Shown: piece after piece, positions 56,459 through 64,000 of the stretch
Layout of the letters: each line of letters starts with the position of its first letter
Numbering within the stretch: position 1 is the stretch's first letter
NCBI GenBank assembly: GCA_943372195.1
Contig: CALRXS010000009.1
Coordinates: 1-64,000, forward strand
Source: JAEYZM01 sp943372195
Lineage (GTDB): Bacteria > Bacteroidota > Bacteroidia > Sphingobacteriales > Sphingobacteriaceae
Reading direction: 5' to 3'
DNA: 64,000 nt
The notes under the pieces: model-generated
What the model was told of the DNA's origin: nothing
The model's database searches: none
The model's input: only the letters and a program-made list of their open reading frames with translations
Translations under genes and position numbers: made by a program

Positions 56459-56944
56459 ATGAAAGATTCATTATTAACTGACGATGCTTTAGCACTAAAA
56501 ATATTGATCGATAGCCCTGTATACGTACTTAAACAAGACATTACAGAGCTTTCTACTGCTGAGGCCATTACTCCACATACAGTTACGAATGAACTCAGCA
56601 CATCTTATAAGGGTGGGTTTTTAAAGAAAATATTATTCGTTATTTCTGGCGACGATTTAAAGCTAAGTGATAATGATTGGGACTTATTCAATAAAACCAT
56701 TGCTGCATTAAAATTAAGTACAGAAGACCTTGCTATCATAGAAAACAAAAATGATGAACCAATAATAGATTTAACATCTATTATTAACGAGCTGAAGCCT
56801 AATAAAACAATAGTGTTTGGCAAAGTTCATGCAACAAATATTGCAAATACCTCAATTCTTAATTGTGAAACTCTAAAAACTTTATCAGAAAATAAAGAGT
56901 TGAAAATTGAGTGGTGGAATTCTCTAAAAGCTTATTTATCATAA
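56459..56944 (+). CDS. Unknown 161-residue cytoplasmic protein
   Basis: I do not recognise the family. There is no signal peptide or membrane segment. An acidic N-terminal part (residues 1-45) leads into an alpha/beta-looking core: LKKILFVISGDDLKLS near 55, DWDLFNKTIAALKLSTEDLAII, then IINELKPNKTIVFGKV and a final KELKIEWWNSLKAYLS. This resembles the layout of small Bacteroidota proteins with a Rossmann-like half, possibly like DNA polymerase psi-type proteins, but that is a guess. It is alone on its strand and overlaps the convergent GT2 by 6 nt. Confidence 0.75.
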   Translation: MKDSLLTDDALALKILIDSPVYVLKQDITELSTAEAITPHTVTNELSTSYKGGFLKKILFVISGDDLKLSDNDWDLFNKTIAALKLSTEDLAIIENKNDEPIIDLTSIINELKPNKTIVFGKVHATNIANTSILNCETLKTLSENKELKIEWWNSLKAYLS

Positions 56945-57718
56945 AAACTTTTGAGCTATAATTCTGAACACAAAATACATATGTGTTAATAGATTGGGTA
57001 TTAGTCCGTAGTGTTTACTTAAAATCTCAAATCGCTCTTGAAGACCGCGTTTATGATGTTGACTCGACATCCCACCTTCCATAAACTTAGAAATATTTAT
57101 TCTCGTATTGGTAATTTCCTTCGCGTCTTTGATTGATCTTATCGCCCAATCAATATCAGCTGCAATTTTATACTCAATATTGTATTGCTTAGATAATTCT
57201 CTTTTAACAATTATAGATTGATGGCAAATAAGCATTCCGTATCTAAAATCTTTCCATGTTAGATTTTGGGGAGGTCTCAACCTTCTATTTCTTAGTGCAT
57301 TGCCTTCTTCATCAGTGATTAAAGTATCACCATAATAGACATCCGAAGTATTATTAATTTTAAAAATATTTTCAAGTACATTATTATCGCAGAACTCATC
57401 GCCAGAATTTAAAAACATTATGTATTTGCCAGTAGCTAGGTCTTGAGCTTTGTTCATGGCATCATAAATCCCTTTATCTGGTTCTGATTTCCAATAAGCA
57501 ATTTGATCATTGTATTGATGAATAATATCAAGCGTTTTATCTTTAGAATTGCCATCTAAAATAATATGTTCTACATCTTTAAATGTTTGATTTAATATCG
57601 ATCGGATGGTACGTTCGAGATACTGTTCACTATTATAAACAACAGTTACAATGCTTAGCATGGGTATGCTTGCATTAGAATTATCATACTTTAATCTATA
57701 ACCGCCTTCTTTGCTCAT
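56939..57718 (-). CDS. Glycosyltransferase family 2 (WcaA-like)
   Basis: 259 residues, soluble. GT2 motifs: LSIVTVVYNSEQYLERTI, HIILDGNSKDKTL and KYIMFLNSGDEF (DxD replaced by SGD, as in this subgroup); KGIYDAMNKA is typical of the colanic-acid-type transferases. Likely adds a sugar in surface glycan or glycolipid synthesis. Its start lies 7 nt downstream of the terminator T-run of gldJ. An internal ATG at residue 20 (MLSIVTVV) is an alternative start. Confidence 0.82.
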   Translation of the reverse strand: MSKEGGYRLKYDNSNASIPMLSIVTVVYNSEQYLERTIRSILNQTFKDVEHIILDGNSKDKTLDIIHQYNDQIAYWKSEPDKGIYDAMNKAQDLATGKYIMFLNSGDEFCDNNVLENIFKINNTSDVYYGDTLITDEEGNALRNRRLRPPQNLTWKDFRYGMLICHQSIIVKRELSKQYNIEYKIAADIDWAIRSIKDAKEITNTRINISKFMEGGMSSQHHKRGLQERFEILSKHYGLIPNLLTHMYFVFRIIAQKFL

Positions 57719-57725
57719 ATGACAT

Positions 57726-57749
57726 AAAAAAGCCCCGATAAATCGGGGC
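57726..57749 (-). terminator. Intrinsic terminator after gldJ
   Basis: Seven-bp GC-rich stem GCCCCGA / TCGGGGC (57732-57738, 57743-57749) with TAAA loop, followed by T6 on the minus strand. The GT2 ATG (57718) is 7 nt beyond. Confidence 0.85.
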
Positions 57750-57769
57750 CTATTTAAATATTTTTAAGA

Positions 57770-59185
57770 TTATTTATTAGGTCTCTTAGTTTTAAACTTT
57801 TTACCGTTAGGTGAGCCTAATCTTACCATAGCGCAACGGAAACCTACTTCTGCACTTGCTGCCTCTTCATCTAAGAATCTTCTGATACCTGGATTTAAGT
57901 AGTAAGCTCTGTCGTTCCATGAACCACCTTTGTAAACTCTTGCTTTATTGTTGATCATACTTGCAACACCGTAAGCATACATAGATTCGTCATCTAATTC
58001 ACCACGCTTATCAGGGTTAGCATAAGTATCGTAATCAACTACTTTCTTTATTCTACCTAAACTATCTTTTTCAGCGATGTTACCATCAGCATCTAATTGT
58101 GGTTTAGAATAAACGTTACCTCTGTATGGGTTGAAGTCATTTTTATCTTCAGGAGAAAGCGGACGATAAACATCCATAACCCACTCTGAAACGTTACCTG
58201 ACATATTGAACAAACCATAATCGTTTGGTAAAAATGCTTTCACCGGACCAGTGATATCGTAGTTATCATTTAAGTAACCAGCAACACCCATGTTATCACC
58301 TCTACCTCTTTTGTAGTTAGCCATCATAATACCATGACCTCTGCCAATGTTATCACGCATACCTAATCCACTCCAAGAGTAAAGTTTTTTCTCATTTACG
58401 TTTTCGTATTTAGAATTACCTTTTAACGACTTAGCGGCATACTCCCACTCAGCCTCTGTAGGCAATCTATAGCTTGGTAACAAGATACCGTCTTGAACTC
58501 TTACTCTACGAGTAGGCTCACCATTCGGATCTAAGTTCTTCATATTCTTTTTTACCAAACCTTCATATTGGCCAGCTAAATAAGCTTCAGTATTGAAGTT
58601 ATCTTCGTTCACTTGATTAGGGTTAACTTTCAAGATGCCTTTAGCGATTAGAATTTGCTCGTTTACACGATCAGTTCTCCAAGCGCAATATTCATTTGCT
58701 TGTACCCATGAAACACCAACTACAGGATAGTTTTGGTAAGATGGGTGACGTAAATAATTATCTACGAATGGCTCGTTGTATGAAGTCGGATTTCTCCAAA
58801 CTAATGTATCTGGTAATGCTTTCTTATAAACCTCTGGATAGTCAGCACCATAAACTCTTTGTAACCAATACAAGTATTCTAAGTAGTTTAAGTTTGATAC
58901 TTCTGTTTCATCCATATAGAATGATGAAACTGTTACCCTACGTTCTAGTGCGTCGTGATCGTACATTAAGTCTTGTTCCATAGAACCCATAACTACAGTA
59001 CCACCTTCAACAAGCACTAAACCTGGTCCGGTTTTTTGTTCAACATTTTTGAATGCCTGAAAACCACCGTTGTTTTTATCATTGTATTTCCAACCAGTGT
59101 TTGAAGACTTCTGTGAACATGATACTACTGAAAATGTCATTCCAACAGCAACAGCTAGTACAGAAAGGTTAATCAATTTTTTCAT
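57770..59185 (-). CDS. gldJ: Gliding motility lipoprotein GldJ (SUMF1-like domain)
   Basis: 471 residues. Lipobox SVVSC with Cys23. The TGWKYNDKNNGGFQ segment followed by TGPGLVLVEGGTVVMG near 53 distinguishes GldJ from GldK. The formylglycine-enzyme-like (SUMF1) fold is marked by MDETEVSN, RLPTEAEWEYAAK, NVSEWVMDV, YKGGSWNDR and VGFRCAMVR. GldJ is an outer-membrane lipoprotein required for gliding and stability of the T9SS in Flavobacterium. Proximity to porU matches known gene order there. Confidence 0.9.
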   Translation of the reverse strand: MKKLINLSVLAVAVGMTFSVVSCSQKSSNTGWKYNDKNNGGFQAFKNVEQKTGPGLVLVEGGTVVMGSMEQDLMYDHDALERRVTVSSFYMDETEVSNLNYLEYLYWLQRVYGADYPEVYKKALPDTLVWRNPTSYNEPFVDNYLRHPSYQNYPVVGVSWVQANEYCAWRTDRVNEQILIAKGILKVNPNQVNEDNFNTEAYLAGQYEGLVKKNMKNLDPNGEPTRRVRVQDGILLPSYRLPTEAEWEYAAKSLKGNSKYENVNEKKLYSWSGLGMRDNIGRGHGIMMANYKRGRGDNMGVAGYLNDNYDITGPVKAFLPNDYGLFNMSGNVSEWVMDVYRPLSPEDKNDFNPYRGNVYSKPQLDADGNIAEKDSLGRIKKVVDYDTYANPDKRGELDDESMYAYGVASMINNKARVYKGGSWNDRAYYLNPGIRRFLDEEAASAEVGFRCAMVRLGSPNGKKFKTKRPNK

Positions 59186-59244
59186 TGTCTATTGCTAAAT
59201 TTTGCTTAAAACGCAGTAAATATATCTAATATTATTTTAAAATG

Positions 59245-60216
59245 CTAAAAAGAAGGACAATTTACCCTTTTGTATGACCTGCCTCTACCTTTTTTACCAG
59301 GTTGTGGCAACTCAACAGATAGTGAAAATTCATGCGCTCCTGATGCTGAAGCTCTTAATTGTGATGTTACGATGTCGTAACTATATCCGAATTTGTAAAT
59401 ATCATACTTAACACCTACTAAGCCTATAAATGCATCCCCATTTACTAAACTGGTACGGTACCATCCGCCTATAACAATAGGGCCTCTGTTATAGTACATA
59501 CCTACGTTTAACTGGTTAAATGAACCTTGTTGTTGAAACAATATGTTAGGTGATATAGAGGCATTGTATTGTCTTTTACCCACCGGTATAAAAGCACCAG
59601 CATGTAAAGTAAACTTTCTAGGTAATGGTGAATTACCACCTGTTACTGATTGGTTTGGTTCTGTTAAATGGTCAACTGTAAATCCTCCGAAGAACTTTTC
59701 AGTATAAAATATAGCTCCAGCACTAAAATCTAGATAACTAGTTGAAATATTACTTCCAAAAGGTTCACCAGAAACTTGGTCTGGTCTTCCTAAATTATCA
59801 AATCTGTATACAAGTCCGTTAGTGTTAACCGCTGTATTTACAAATGAAGTAGAAATACCTGGCTTAATATAAAAATCATTCGTAACCTTCAAGTTGTAAG
59901 AATAAATACCTCCAACTCTAGTGCTGTTGAATACTCCGTCTGCTTGCTTGTCATTAGTAACCAATAAACCTACACCACCGTTTAAAGCGGGTAAATACTG
60001 ATCGTATGAGAAAGCTAAGTTTTTATACGCATTACTTATACCAGGCCATTGGTTTCTGTAATTCAGCATAAAACGCGGTCCACCTGCTGAACCTGCAAAA
60101 CCAGGATTCAGGTAAAGAGGCGCAGCATAAAACTGCGAAAAATGCATATCTTGGGCATTTGATTGTATCAAGGCCATCAATCCTGCTAGGGTAAGTAAGA
60201 ATCTCTTCTTTAACAT
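59245..60216 (-). CDS. PorP/SprF family type IX secretion membrane protein
   Basis: About 323 residues from ATG 60216. Signal peptide ends SNAQD; then MHFSQFYAAPLYLNPGFAGS, the family signature, and NYRNQWPGI. The remainder is an outer-membrane beta barrel with alternating strands. SprF-type proteins assist secretion of large surface proteins with type B sorting domains, while PorP associates with the core T9SS ring. Next to gldJ and porU either is possible. Divergent from porU across about 180 nt. Confidence 0.88.
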   Translation of the reverse strand: MLKKRFLLTLAGLMALIQSNAQDMHFSQFYAAPLYLNPGFAGSAGGPRFMLNYRNQWPGISNAYKNLAFSYDQYLPALNGGVGLLVTNDKQADGVFNSTRVGGIYSYNLKVTNDFYIKPGISTSFVNTAVNTNGLVYRFDNLGRPDQVSGEPFGSNISTSYLDFSAGAIFYTEKFFGGFTVDHLTEPNQSVTGGNSPLPRKFTLHAGAFIPVGKRQYNASISPNILFQQQGSFNQLNVGMYYNRGPIVIGGWYRTSLVNGDAFIGLVGVKYDIYKFGYSYDIVTSQLRASASGAHEFSLSVELPQPGKKGRGRSYKRVNCPSF

Positions 60217-60400
60217 GTAAAACAAAAACAAGTTTCTAAGGTATTATTATTTTGTTGAAAACATCAAATATAATACAATTTATATTTTGAAGGTAATTTC
60301 GGCAATTTTATTGCCAAATTTTCGTTTCAAGCGTATTAATTAGCAAAAAGGGCTTAAAATCCCGTTATTTGATACTCTTTATACTGAATTAACACATTTT
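60217..60400. other. Divergent intergenic region between porP/sprF-like and porU
   Basis: About 184 nt, AT-rich. I see no perfect TAnnTTTG/TTG pair and no hairpin. It must hold both promoters, unless porU is read from an unseen one. Confidence 0.4.
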
Positions 60401-63400
60401 ATGTTTCATATACGTAGATTTTTATTTTTAGCATTGCTGTTTTTTTGTTCGTATTTTGTCGCATTTGCACAAAATTCGCTCAATAGAACTCTAAATTGGG
60501 AGGTAAAAACTGTTTCATTGCCAGATAATATCAATACCAAACAAATTGAAACTTTTGATCAGGCAATATTCGATTATCGTTTTAAAGATTTATCGATATA
60601 CACTGAAAAACTAAATCAAGCTTATTCATCAGTTGAGATTGTTAATGCAGTTTACAAACCCTTAAGTATTGAACTAAACGACGAACAAAAGAAATTAATT
60701 AATAATGCCCCTATTGTAGAATCTGGATCAGTTTACGAACGCAAAAAAGAATTCTTCGCATTTTCAATTTTACCTTATCGATTTAATACATCACAAAATC
60801 GATATGAAGTTTTGCAATCATTCCAATTAAAGTTTATTGCAAAATCTAACTCGAATAAAAATACAACTACTAAAGCTAGAACATATGCTACTGAATCGGT
60901 TCTTAAAAATGGCAATTGGTATAAATTAGCCATAAACAGTACAGGATTGCATAAATTAAGTTATAGTGATTTGGAAGCATTGGGAATAAACCCTGCGAAC
61001 ATTGACCCTAGAAACATCAGAATTTATGGCAACGGACATGGAATGCTACCTGAGCATAGTGCCGTTTTTAGATATGATGACTTACAAGAAAATGCAATTA
61101 TAGTAACAGGTGAAAATGATGGTCAATTTAACCCGGGTGATTGGGTAGTTTTTTATGCGCGTGGGCCTATAAACTGGACAGCCAATTTCAACGATTCAAT
61201 ATTTTTTCATGAGCAACATCCGTATACAACAGAAACAAATTATTTTATCACAACAGATTTGGGAGTAGGTAAAAGAATATCTGAAATTTCCGGGTCGAGT
61301 TTAACGCCCAATAAATTTATTTCAGACTATAACGTTTACTATTTACACGAACTAAATAAATCGACAGGTGTTAATAATACTATAAAATCTGGTCGCGAAA
61401 GATTCGGTGAAGAATTCGGAACACAAGCTGAATACGAATTCAATTTTAATGTACCAGATGTGAGCACTAACAAGTCGATGAAAATTAGAATGGATGCGAT
61501 TGGTAGAGCAGAGTTCCCATCAAGCAGTGAGTTTATTATAAAATATAATAATAACATTGTACGACAACTATTTTGTCCGGGTGTATCATACAGCTACGAT
61601 GCATCATACGGATCACAAGTAAGTACTGGCTTCACAAGAGTTCCAGCAAGTGCAAACCCATCAATAAAAATTGAATACCGTCGTCCGAATTTTAGTTCAT
61701 TAGGTTATTTAAATTTTATAACAATTAATGGTTCGAGAAAATTAAAGCTACTAGGTAATGAAACTAGTTTTAGAAGCATTGAAAGCGTCGGTTTAAATAA
61801 TATTAGTCAATTTAATGTTGAAACCGATGATGTAAATAATACTTTTATTTGGGATGTTACAGATAAAATAAATCCAGTTAGAATTTTGACAAATTCATCG
61901 GGTAATAATTTAACTTTCAATGCTGAAACAAGCACTTTAAAAGAATACTGCGCATTTAAAATTAATGAAATAAAATCACCGAGGCTGATAGGTAGAATTG
62001 AAAATCAAAATTTACATGCTTTAGGTTTTTATGATTTCATAATCGTTACACATCCAGATTTTTATTCGCAAGCAGAGAGGTTAGCTGAATATAGAAGAAC
62101 AAACAATAATTTAAGAACATTAGTAATTACAGCTGACAAAATTTATAACGAATTTAGTTCAGGCGCAGCAGATGCAAGTGCAATAAGAGACTTTGTCAAA
62201 ATGTTTTATGACAGAGCAGGTACAAATGAAAATAACATGCCCAAATATTTACTCATGTTTGGTGATGGTTCATATGATAATATCGGAGTAGTAAATTCAA
62301 ATACTAATTACGTAATAACATATGAAAGCAGAAATTCATTTTCGCCGTTTGGTTCATATGTTTCTGACGATTACTTCGGATTGTTAGACGATGTAGAAGG
62401 TAATTGGGAATCATCAAACCCAAGCTATGGAAGTGTTGCATTAGATGTAGCCGTTGGTAGAATACCTGTTCAAAATTCTTTACAGGCTAGCCAAATGGTA
62501 GATAAAATTATCAATTACAGCAACTCTGTAACATTTGGTGATTGGAGAAATAAATATGTATTAATTGCAGATGATGAAGATAATAATCTACATCTTGATC
62601 ATGCAGAAAATCATTACAGAACAATTATTTCAAGAACAAAAAATGTAAATATAGATAAGGTCTATATGGATTCTTATCAACAAATAAGTACGCCTGCAGG
62701 AAACAGATACCCTGAGGTAAACGCTGCTTTTAATCAACGTGCTAATACTGGTGCATTGGTTATAAATTATATTGGGCATGGTGGCGAGAATGGCTTAGGG
62801 CATGAGAAGATATTAACGTTCGATGATATAAAAACTTGGAAAGGCTTTAATAATATGCCTGTATTGATGACAGCTACTTGCTCATTTAGCAGATGGGATG
62901 ACCCTGCTTTTCAATCAGCAGGTGAAGCAGCATTACTACAATCAAATGGTGGTGCTATTGCATTATTTACAACTACCAGAATAGTTTATGCTAATGAAAA
63001 CGAAACTATAAATCGCGCATTTTTAGTTTCATTATTTGATAGCACCAATGTAGGTAGCAATAATACATTAGGAGATATTTTTAAAGCAAGTAAAAACTTC
63101 AACAGCGTAGGATTATCAATTAATCAAAGAAACTTTACATTATTAGGTGACCCTTCGTTACCATTTGCAACGCCAAAGTACAAAGTACTTACAGAAAGTA
63201 TAAATGATATACCAGTATCGTCAACAAATACTGATACCATAAAAGCATTAAAATCTATTACCATCAAAGGATCAATTACTGATGATAATGGAAATGTTTT
63301 GACTAATCAAAATGGCATCATATACCCAACAGTGTATGATAAAAAAACTAAACAAAAAACCTTAGCTCAAGACGGAACAAGAAGTAGAGTTCAAGAATAC

Positions 63401-64000
63401 GATGTACAAAAAAACATCATATACAAAGGCAAAGCAAGTGTGAATAATGGCAAGTTTAGTTTTACTTTCGTTGTACCAAAAGATATCAGCTATACCATCG
63501 GTTTCGGCAGATTAAGTTATTATGCACAGCTAGGTAATAACGATGCCAGCGGTGCATTTGATAGTATATATGTGGGTGGTAGTAGTGATAATATCATTAC
63601 AGATAATGTAGGCCCAGAGATGCAATTATTTTTAAACAATGAAAACTATGCAAACAAAGGTATCACTGGCGAAAACCCTGTGCTAATTGTAAAAGTAAAA
63701 GATGCAAATGGTATTAATACTGTAGGTAATGGTATCGGACATAACATTACAGCAACACTAAGCAATGGTACTAAAACAGAGAAATTTGAGTTAAATGAGT
63801 TTTATGAAGCTACTCTTGATTCATACCAAGAAGGTGAAATAAAATATGCATTCAATAAATTAAGTGCAGGTAATTATAAATTAACCGTAAAAGCATGGGA
63901 TGTCGTAAATAATTCTTCGGAAGTGAGCACTGAATTTACCGTATTAGAATCGACGAAATTTTCAATCGACAAGGTTTTCAACTACCCTAACCCTTTTACT
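60401..64000 (+). CDS. porU: Type IX secretion system sortase PorU, C25 gingipain-type (3' end outside window)
   Basis: An open frame of 1200 codons from the ATG at 60401 to the edge. Signal peptide ends AFAQN (about 23). The N-domain has WYKLAINSTGLHKLSY near 168. The Peptidase_C25 domain has the catalytic His793 in YIGHGGENG and Cys827 in TATCSFSRWDD. The end reaches VFNYPNPF, the start of its own T9SS-type C-terminal domain. PorU cuts sorting domains from cargo at the outer membrane and attaches A-LPS. The canonical porV partner is probably just beyond the window, but this is not seen. Confidence 0.93.
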   Translation, partial: MFHIRRFLFLALLFFCSYFVAFAQNSLNRTLNWEVKTVSLPDNINTKQIETFDQAIFDYRFKDLSIYTEKLNQAYSSVEIVNAVYKPLSIELNDEQKKLINNAPIVESGSVYERKKEFFAFSILPYRFNTSQNRYEVLQSFQLKFIAKSNSNKNTTTKARTYATESVLKNGNWYKLAINSTGLHKLSYSDLEALGINPANIDPRNIRIYGNGHGMLPEHSAVFRYDDLQENAIIVTGENDGQFNPGDWVVFYARGPINWTANFNDSIFFHEQHPYTTETNYFITTDLGVGKRISEISGSSLTPNKFISDYNVYYLHELNKSTGVNNTIKSGRERFGEEFGTQAEYEFNFNVPDVSTNKSMKIRMDAIGRAEFPSSSEFIIKYNNNIVRQLFCPGVSYSYDASYGSQVSTGFTRVPASANPSIKIEYRRPNFSSLGYLNFITINGSRKLKLLGNETSFRSIESVGLNNISQFNVETDDVNNTFIWDVTDKINPVRILTNSSGNNLTFNAETSTLKEYCAFKINEIKSPRLIGRIENQNLHALGFYDFIIVTHPDFYSQAERLAEYRRTNNNLRTLVITADKIYNEFSSGAADASAIRDFVKMFYDRAGTNENNMPKYLLMFGDGSYDNIGVVNSNTNYVITYESRNSFSPFGSYVSDDYFGLLDDVEGNWESSNPSYGSVALDVAVGRIPVQNSLQASQMVDKIINYSNSVTFGDWRNKYVLIADDEDNNLHLDHAENHYRTIISRTKNVNIDKVYMDSYQQISTPAGNRYPEVNAAFNQRANTGALVINYIGHGGENGLGHEKILTFDDIKTWKGFNNMPVLMTATCSFSRWDDPAFQSAGEAALLQSNGGAIALFTTTRIVYANENETINRAFLVSLFDSTNVGSNNTLGDIFKASKNFNSVGLSINQRNFTLLGDPSLPFATPKYKVLTESINDIPVSSTNTDTIKALKSITIKGSITDDNGNVLTNQNGIIYPTVYDKKTKQKTLAQDGTRSRVQEYDVQKNIIYKGKASVNNGKFSFTFVVPKDISYTIGFGRLSYYAQLGNNDASGAFDSIYVGGSSDNIITDNVGPEMQLFLNNENYANKGITGENPVLIVKVKDANGINTVGNGIGHNITATLSNGTKTEKFELNEFYEATLDSYQEGEIKYAFNKLSAGNYKLTVKAWDVVNNSSEVSTEFTVLESTKFSIDKVFNYPNPFT

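Noticed and set aside
57770..59185. GldK instead of GldJ
   Set aside because: The TGWKYNDKN and TGPGLVLVEGG segments match GldJ, and no gldL follows downstream as expected for gldK.
1..64000. tRNA, rRNA, IS elements, prophage or genomic island
   Set aside because: I saw no cloverleaf-like sequence, transposase, integrase, terminal repeats or clear composition shift; lack of tools limits this negative result.

Overview
The window looks like a compact, AT-rich chromosomal segment of a gliding-type Bacteroidota bacterium. The evidence is a porU-like C25 protease gene, a PorP/SprF-family gene and gldJ side by side at the right end, a PorV/PorQ-family barrel, several proteins with type IX secretion (T9SS) C-terminal features, a SusC-like TonB-dependent receptor, a Bacteroidota-type rpmF-plsX-fabH-accB-accC lipid cluster, near absence of Shine-Dalgarno sequences, and repeated promoter -7 elements of the form TAnnTTTG. 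I cannot name a genus. I see no IS elements, integrases, CRISPR arrays, tRNAs or rRNAs; this reads as core genome.

Layout. 1-5.4 kb: 5' part of a giant repetitive secreted adhesin (minus strand, runs off the left edge). 5.7-9.3 kb: esterase, comB, gcvT, rnhB (minus). 9.4-15.3 kb: surface polysaccharide operon (methyltransferase, GT4, flippase, Wzz-like, Wzy/ligase-like; plus). 15.3-18.5 kb: OppC-type permease, membrane GT2 and an LPG-synthase-type membrane protein (minus). 18.5-20 kb: ruvC (plus), then HIT and greA (minus). 20.1-28.7 kb: a three-gene outer-membrane unit of TonB receptor, 1250-residue secreted protein and PorV-like barrel (minus). 28.8-30.6 kb: 2-hydroxyacid dehydrogenase and rsmA (minus). 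30.6-40.9 kb: pdxA, DUF177, rpmF, plsX, fabH, accB, accC, tatC, rpiB, M28 peptidase, lutB (plus). 40.9-41.9 kb: a 53-codon Arc-type gene and an SPFH gene (minus). 42-46.2 kb: aminotransferase, fused E1 dehydrogenase, metallo-beta-lactamase-fold protein (plus). 46.2-49.7 kb: T9SS cargo protein and S41 protease (minus). 49.8-51.2 kb: rRNA methyltransferase (plus). 51.2-56.3 kb: MoxR ATPase, two parvulin-type PPIases and a lipoprotein, an envelope-folding operon (minus). 56.4-60.2 kb: unknown 161-residue protein (plus), GT2, gldJ, porP/sprF-like (minus). 60.4 kb to the end: porU (plus, runs off the right edge).

Functional themes are the cell envelope (T9SS export and attachment, outer-membrane protein folding, surface polysaccharide, fatty-acid synthesis) plus housekeeping. 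The most unusual things are architectural. All six convergent gene junctions abut or overlap. One of them (lutB/Arc gene) is a perfect 42-bp palindrome in which both genes end in the same seven codons. Intrinsic-terminator-like hairpins repeatedly sit on or a few bases before the next start codon, including one that contains the start codon of a T9SS cargo gene and one in the greA leader. An octamer tandem array in inverted orientation fills the tatC-rpiB gap.
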